DNA from: Aquanectria penicillioides
Lineage: Eukaryota; Ascomycota; Sordariomycetes; Hypocreales; Nectriaceae
Assembly: GCA_003415625.1 (NCBI GenBank)
Contig: PYIU01000001.1
Span: 620,001 to 684,000 of the forward strand
Length of the DNA stretch: 64,000 nt
Direction of reading: 5' to 3'
Under the pieces are notes generated by a model. The model had not been told where the DNA came from. It ran no database searches and was given only the letters and a program-made list of their open reading frames with translations. Position 1 is the first letter of the stretch; every line of letters begins with the position of its first letter. The position numbers and the translations under genes are program-made. Below, one piece after another: positions 59,905-64,000 of this stretch.

Positions 59905-60144
59905 ATGAGAAATGCTTGTGTGACCTGGAGCAAAGGGTCAGTGTTAACTCATCTCTCATGCTGTCGCTGAGGCTGGAAGGCCCGAAACTCAATAGCTTAG
60001 ATACCAAAAGGTCCAAGTTGAGCACCGAATGGAAAATATGGCCATTCTCAAGCTTGAATGCGAAATATTTCTTGATGACAAAGCTAGCGACAATGCAGAT
60101 ACTTTCAAATGAGCCAGTGTTTACTTCAATTCTTAGATTCCGCC

Positions 60145-61804
60145 TTAGACTTTCTCCTCAATGATTTTACGGGTAATGGTTATGTATCCAGGGCCCTTGG
60201 GAGGCCCAGGCTCTGGCATACCCATCAATCCAGGCTCCTCATCCTCGACCGTCATAACTTCTATCTGCGTAGTTGTGATAGCAAGGTCATTCACATGCTT
60301 AACCCCAGCGATCTCAGTTTGCCGCGGGGCCAAGATTGGCTTAGGCTGCAGTGGCTCAGTGTAATTCAAGGCGGGTTGGAGCTTTCCAGGCCACTTGGAG
60401 CTGGCCTTGCCGGGCTTTGGTCCAACTACGCCCGACACACTCATCGTTACGTAGTCGGCAAACTGACTGCCATAGCGCACGTATTGGCCGCCGTTGTTGA
60501 GATCGAAAAGATCGCTTACATTGAGATCTCGACTGCCGTCTGTGGTTTTGGTGCCCTTGGGAATCGTCACCATCAGGTGAAGGCCCATGGCTTTCTCAAT
60601 ATTGCCCCGATCGCGCCAGTCGAAAACACCGTGTGGGACGGGGATCATCTCTTCAACATTCCCACGACGCTTCCCCGTAGGGTCCAGCATGAAAGATGAA
60701 AAGTCTGCGTCATGCATGTAAAGCGCCACAGGATCCATCACAGATACCGTGACAGGAAGGCGACACACTTCATTGACTGCTGCTCCAATCTAGTGATATA
60801 ATTAGTATTAGAAATAAAAAAAGTGCAAGGCAATTTACAGTGGGATCCGAATTTCGAGACGCGTTACCATATGCGGACCCATCGCCACAGAGAGTAATCA
60901 TGTTGGTGAGCCTCTCTCCATACACTAGGTCTTTGCGACCGATAGTAGCCTGGGCCGCGATATCAATTTCCGCACTCAGTGAATTGTTGTCTTGAATGAG
61001 GTGAGCGATTGTTCCAGTGTCTGTTGTACCGTTCCACCGGTTGAAGATGCTATAATCTCCATTCGCATCAACAAGATCGTCCCCTTTCATTTTATCAGCG
61101 AAGAGGGGATTAAGTTTCTTGTAGATGTTGAGGATTTTGTCGTTCCTGTCATACTCATCCGTTCCACTCCGCGAGCCCACTGGGAATTCTGACGTAGCGA
61201 CCGGGTTATACTTTGCCAATTCTTGCCAGTACTTAAAGAACGCTTAGTACAGACTTGCTCTTCCTGATTCCTCAATGGCATATTGGCAGCGAGGAAGAAG
61301 TGGTAATGTTAAAGGGACATACCTCTGGGCCTTCGCAGGTGAAGCTGGCAATAATCACATCGCCGTTGTCGTCCTTTTTAGTAGACCACTCAAGGTACTC
61401 ATCCATAACCCACCGATCAGGCCTACGATTGCCATATGGCCTGTTCTGGCTCCTGACATCTTCAGCTGCAGCCCATCGGGCATCGTCGGTGGGATGAATG
61501 ATTCTCATCTGCTGGGTGTCAGTTACAATATCGGGATTCATTAGACAAATGCACGTGCCTTGAGAGGAAACCCTGTCCAAGTGATGGGAACTGGAGGCAG
61601 GCTTTGGTCAAAAGCATATTTCAAAGGATTGAAGAACTGAGTCAACTTGGTTCGGTAATATTCTGTCCCTAGAACTCTCCCAGCGATTTCATCATTGAAC
61701 CAACCATCGACTGTTTCCGACCATTTTTCAAGTTGCTCGCCTTCAAAATCTTGCAAATACGCCGGCGGATGGAATCTATCCAGTGTTTTATTCTTGGTGG
61801 TCAT
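60145..61804 (-). CDS. conserved hypothetical protein
   Basis: Protein of 489 residues from exons 61804-61559, 61508-61323, 61231-60839 and 60789-60145. The first intron (61558-61509) is GC-AG, with AAG before GCACGT and a TAACTGAC branch; no GT donor gives the right phase. The second acceptor was placed at 61232 because it yields CEGPE-YWQELAKYNP. Recognisable blocks are MRIIHPTDDARWAAAE, NRRPDRWVMDEYLEW, NGTTDTGTIAHLIQ, SAEIDIAAQAT, GNASRNSDPTIGAAVNE and DPVALYMHDADF. They look like a conserved soluble enzyme family of fungi and bacteria that I cannot name. No signal peptide or membrane helix. Confidence 0.7.
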
Positions 61805-62726
61805 TGTGATCAACAGCTCAAATACTGGGAAAGAGGTGCGAAAAGCGTTTGCGATTATCGAGAATTGTGTCAAGCTGGAATTCAACTTGGGTTTGCGGGG
61901 ATCGACGTGATCAAGTACATGGAAGAGGAAGCATTAGTATAACTATCAAGTAATTGGTTCTACTTGACCGCCAGGCTGAGACATTCTGAGTAAGATGGAG
62001 GTTGAAGGTGGCGTCCTGTGCCGTCAATATCACATATCACATTGCTGGCGACGTAGTCAGAATCTGGAATGTATTACGGCGTGGGAGGTGTATTTTAAGT
62101 TTGCAAATGATACTCTATGACTGGTTGAGACGTCTGCAGAAGCTTCAAGGTTAACGGCGCTCAGACAATGCTGTTCTGATAATGTGAATGTTCCAGGTCT
62201 GGACCATGCACACAACTGAATGAGCCAGTCAGCATTACAAGCCCATCAAGCCCCTCATCAGCGCGGCGTGATATTCCAAAGCTGAAATCTATCCTAGGCT
62301 AGGATCGGCCCGCTAGCGCTCAGCTGGGGTCCCACATGAGGTATTCGTAACGCTGCATACTTGTGTCTGAATGACATCTCCCTGCTTACGAACTCCGCAC
62401 CGTTCTACCGCCGCTGCTCACCGACATGTCCTAATGCCATTTTCGTCTGAAAGCTGTCATATATTGTTGACAACCGTAAAGTCCTAGTGCTGCATGTAAG
62501 TTTGAACTGAGACAAACGCTCTTTGGCGTCAGCTGATCCTGCCTTGTGTAGGCGCATCCTTCATTTCGGCCAATGGGCTTTCCATCCCCCCATCCCAACC
62601 AATCCGGGGCATGTCTCTGAGAGCCTAGTTTCTCGGCGAGTGCCGGAAATATATGAGGGACTCTGTCCATCAGGTTCATCTACACCACACGATCAAAAAT
62701 TCAGATTCATCAAGAACATAGACATT
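61805..62726. other. divergent intergenic region
   Basis: The 922 bp lie between the starts of two hypothetical genes. No exon seen. Confidence 0.4.
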
Positions 62727-64000
62727 ATGAACATCTCGAAGCAGGGCCAGGCTGAAGATCTCAGTGCCGAGCTCTGGTACCGAGAGTTCAATCGTGGTCT
62801 TGATAGTCAGACGAGTGAGCCTCGACCAGATACCGATACTGTTGCTAGTCCAGGGCAGCTGCAGAATGACTTTGTCGATCACTGGGGTAGACGCCTCAAG
62901 GATGACAGGGCATTTCGTAAACTCAACACGTACAATGAGCTGATAGGCTCCTTCTGGGGTAAGTGGCATTTTACCGAAGCGGGCGGCATTGCATCTGACA
63001 ATTTGCAGAGCAGGATGATGTTATTGTGCAAACATACGTTGTCGCGGATGGGCAAACAGTTCCCAAGGAGAAACAACAACCGTGGTTCCGATCAGAACTA
63101 CGCTTCCTCTCCCTTGTTATTCCAACCGACGCAAATCACAAGAAGGGAGCCCCAGCTCCGATCACCAGTGTATCATGGGCCCCATGGTTCTTTCTTATCG
63201 CAGCGTAAGTAAAGCCACGGCAGGGATATCCTAGGCTAAGCTGCAAAGGTCTTCATACATTCATTCGGAACAAGATATTCTTCACATTATGAGTTGGTCG
63301 GTTGAAGACGGTCAATTCCGTTACTATGCAGTAAGCCGGCAACCGATTCAACGATTCTTAATTGCGTTTTGCATTGACTCTTCAATAGCGTGATCTTATT
63401 ATGAATGATAATGCAAAGAAGGGAGAACACGGTTGGGTTTATCTTTGTAGCTCCATGGATGCTTTCGCCGAAGATGGTAAGGCATACCTGGGTCCTTTGA
63501 ACGGACATGTCAATGGCGGCCTTGTTATGAAAGAGATTCACAAGTGAGCATGCTTTCGACTCGGATGAAAGGTATTTAGCTAACCATACTCTAGACCCTG
63601 GATGCACTGGCTTGTTGGAGGTCGAGGCGTCCTCGATTTACTGAATGATGAACTCACCAAGCAACTAAGCGCAGCCGAGTGGCTGACTTATCCCGGATTC
63701 CCACCGTTATACGGGGCAAGTGTTCAGTCTGGTGAGACTCTTGAAAAGGTCGTTCTCGACGCACTGAGGGTCTGGTTCACGAGTCGAAGAAAGAAAGATT
63801 TCAGGAACGCTGATGGGTCGACGAGTAACACACCTGACCACATTCAACGCTGGGCAGCCCATTTCTTCTTGTCAACAAACATCAACATCGCAGCCACGTC
63901 AAACAATTCAAACATTGTCCCAAGCGACTTCTTTTTCAACTATGAGATGCTGAGAGGATATAGTGATCTTCTGGTAAGTTTCTAATGTCCAATATCAACC
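62727..64000 (+). CDS. hypothetical protein, 5' part (runs off the window)
   Basis: Start ATG 62727 (MNISKQGQAEDLSAELWY); an in-frame ATG at 62523 is possible but its sequence looks non-coding. Exons 62727-62958, 63009-63204, 63249-63330, 63389-63543 and 63595-63973 join in phase. A GTAAGT donor at 63974 sends the next exon beyond 64000. The visible 348 residues contain LRFLSLVIPTDANHKKGAPA, SWSVEDGQFRYYARDLI, HGWVYLCSSMDAF and KPWMHWLVGGRGVLDLL. It looks soluble and possibly enzymatic; I do not recognise the family. The long DNA between the two unnamed genes suggests separate promoters. Confidence 0.6.

Overview
This window looks like nuclear DNA of a filamentous ascomycete (Pezizomycotina). 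Most genes carry short GT-AG introns of about 47-108 bp. Gene families are typically fungal: Zn2Cys6 and bZIP regulators, HET and NACHT-WD40 proteins, and a LaeA-like methyltransferase. Two dispersed 5S rRNA copies are present. A DNA transposon is decayed in the C-to-T manner expected of repeat-induced point mutation (RIP). I cannot name the species. All gene models are read by eye, and intron borders were chosen so that phase and family motifs agree.

Left part (1-24 kb), mostly metabolism. A 5S rRNA 3' end is followed by a Zn2Cys6 regulator, an HpcH/HpaI-type aldolase, a Dal5-like MFS permease and a polyol-type zinc dehydrogenase (4.7-10.6 kb), plausibly a small carboxylate or sugar-acid catabolic group. 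Next comes a divergent pair: a two-exon membrane protein and a fungal AAA+ ATPase. Then come a cupin protein, an SDR, an HSL-type hydrolase and a Baeyer-Villiger-type monooxygenase (17.5-24 kb). The last three suggest a ketone-to-ester-to-acid module.

Middle part (24-37 kb), a putative programmed-cell-death and self/non-self island. It holds a ruined NACHT-WD40 (NLR) gene, a Zn2Cys6 regulator and a gasdermin-like protein. The gasdermin-like gene is divergent from a TPR-subtilisin protease with an intact catalytic triad. A membrane-anchored papain/LRAT-like protein with a polyglycine tail and a HET-domain protein follow. The gasdermin plus TPR-subtilase pair is the most interesting system here: by analogy with the HET-Q1/HET-Q2 pair of Podospora, the protease could activate the pore-former by clipping its acidic tail.

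Right part (37-64 kb), accessory. It carries a bZIP/DUF3425 protein, a full 5S rRNA gene, a Zn2Cys6 regulator, an SDR and a LaeA-like methyltransferase. A RIP-decayed Fot1/pogo-type transposon follows, with inverted repeats and a TA duplication. Then come a highly divergent beta-tubulin paralogue, a membrane-anchored multicopper oxidase whose frame needs a 2-nt microexon, a GMC oxidoreductase, a second cupin, and two conserved proteins of unknown function. The last of these runs off the right edge.

Three minus-strand genes (Zn2Cys6 at 769, MFS at 6826, SDR at 19072) each lack exactly one nucleotide relative to an otherwise intact frame. Two of these gaps are in homopolymer runs, so consensus errors must be excluded before calling the genes broken.
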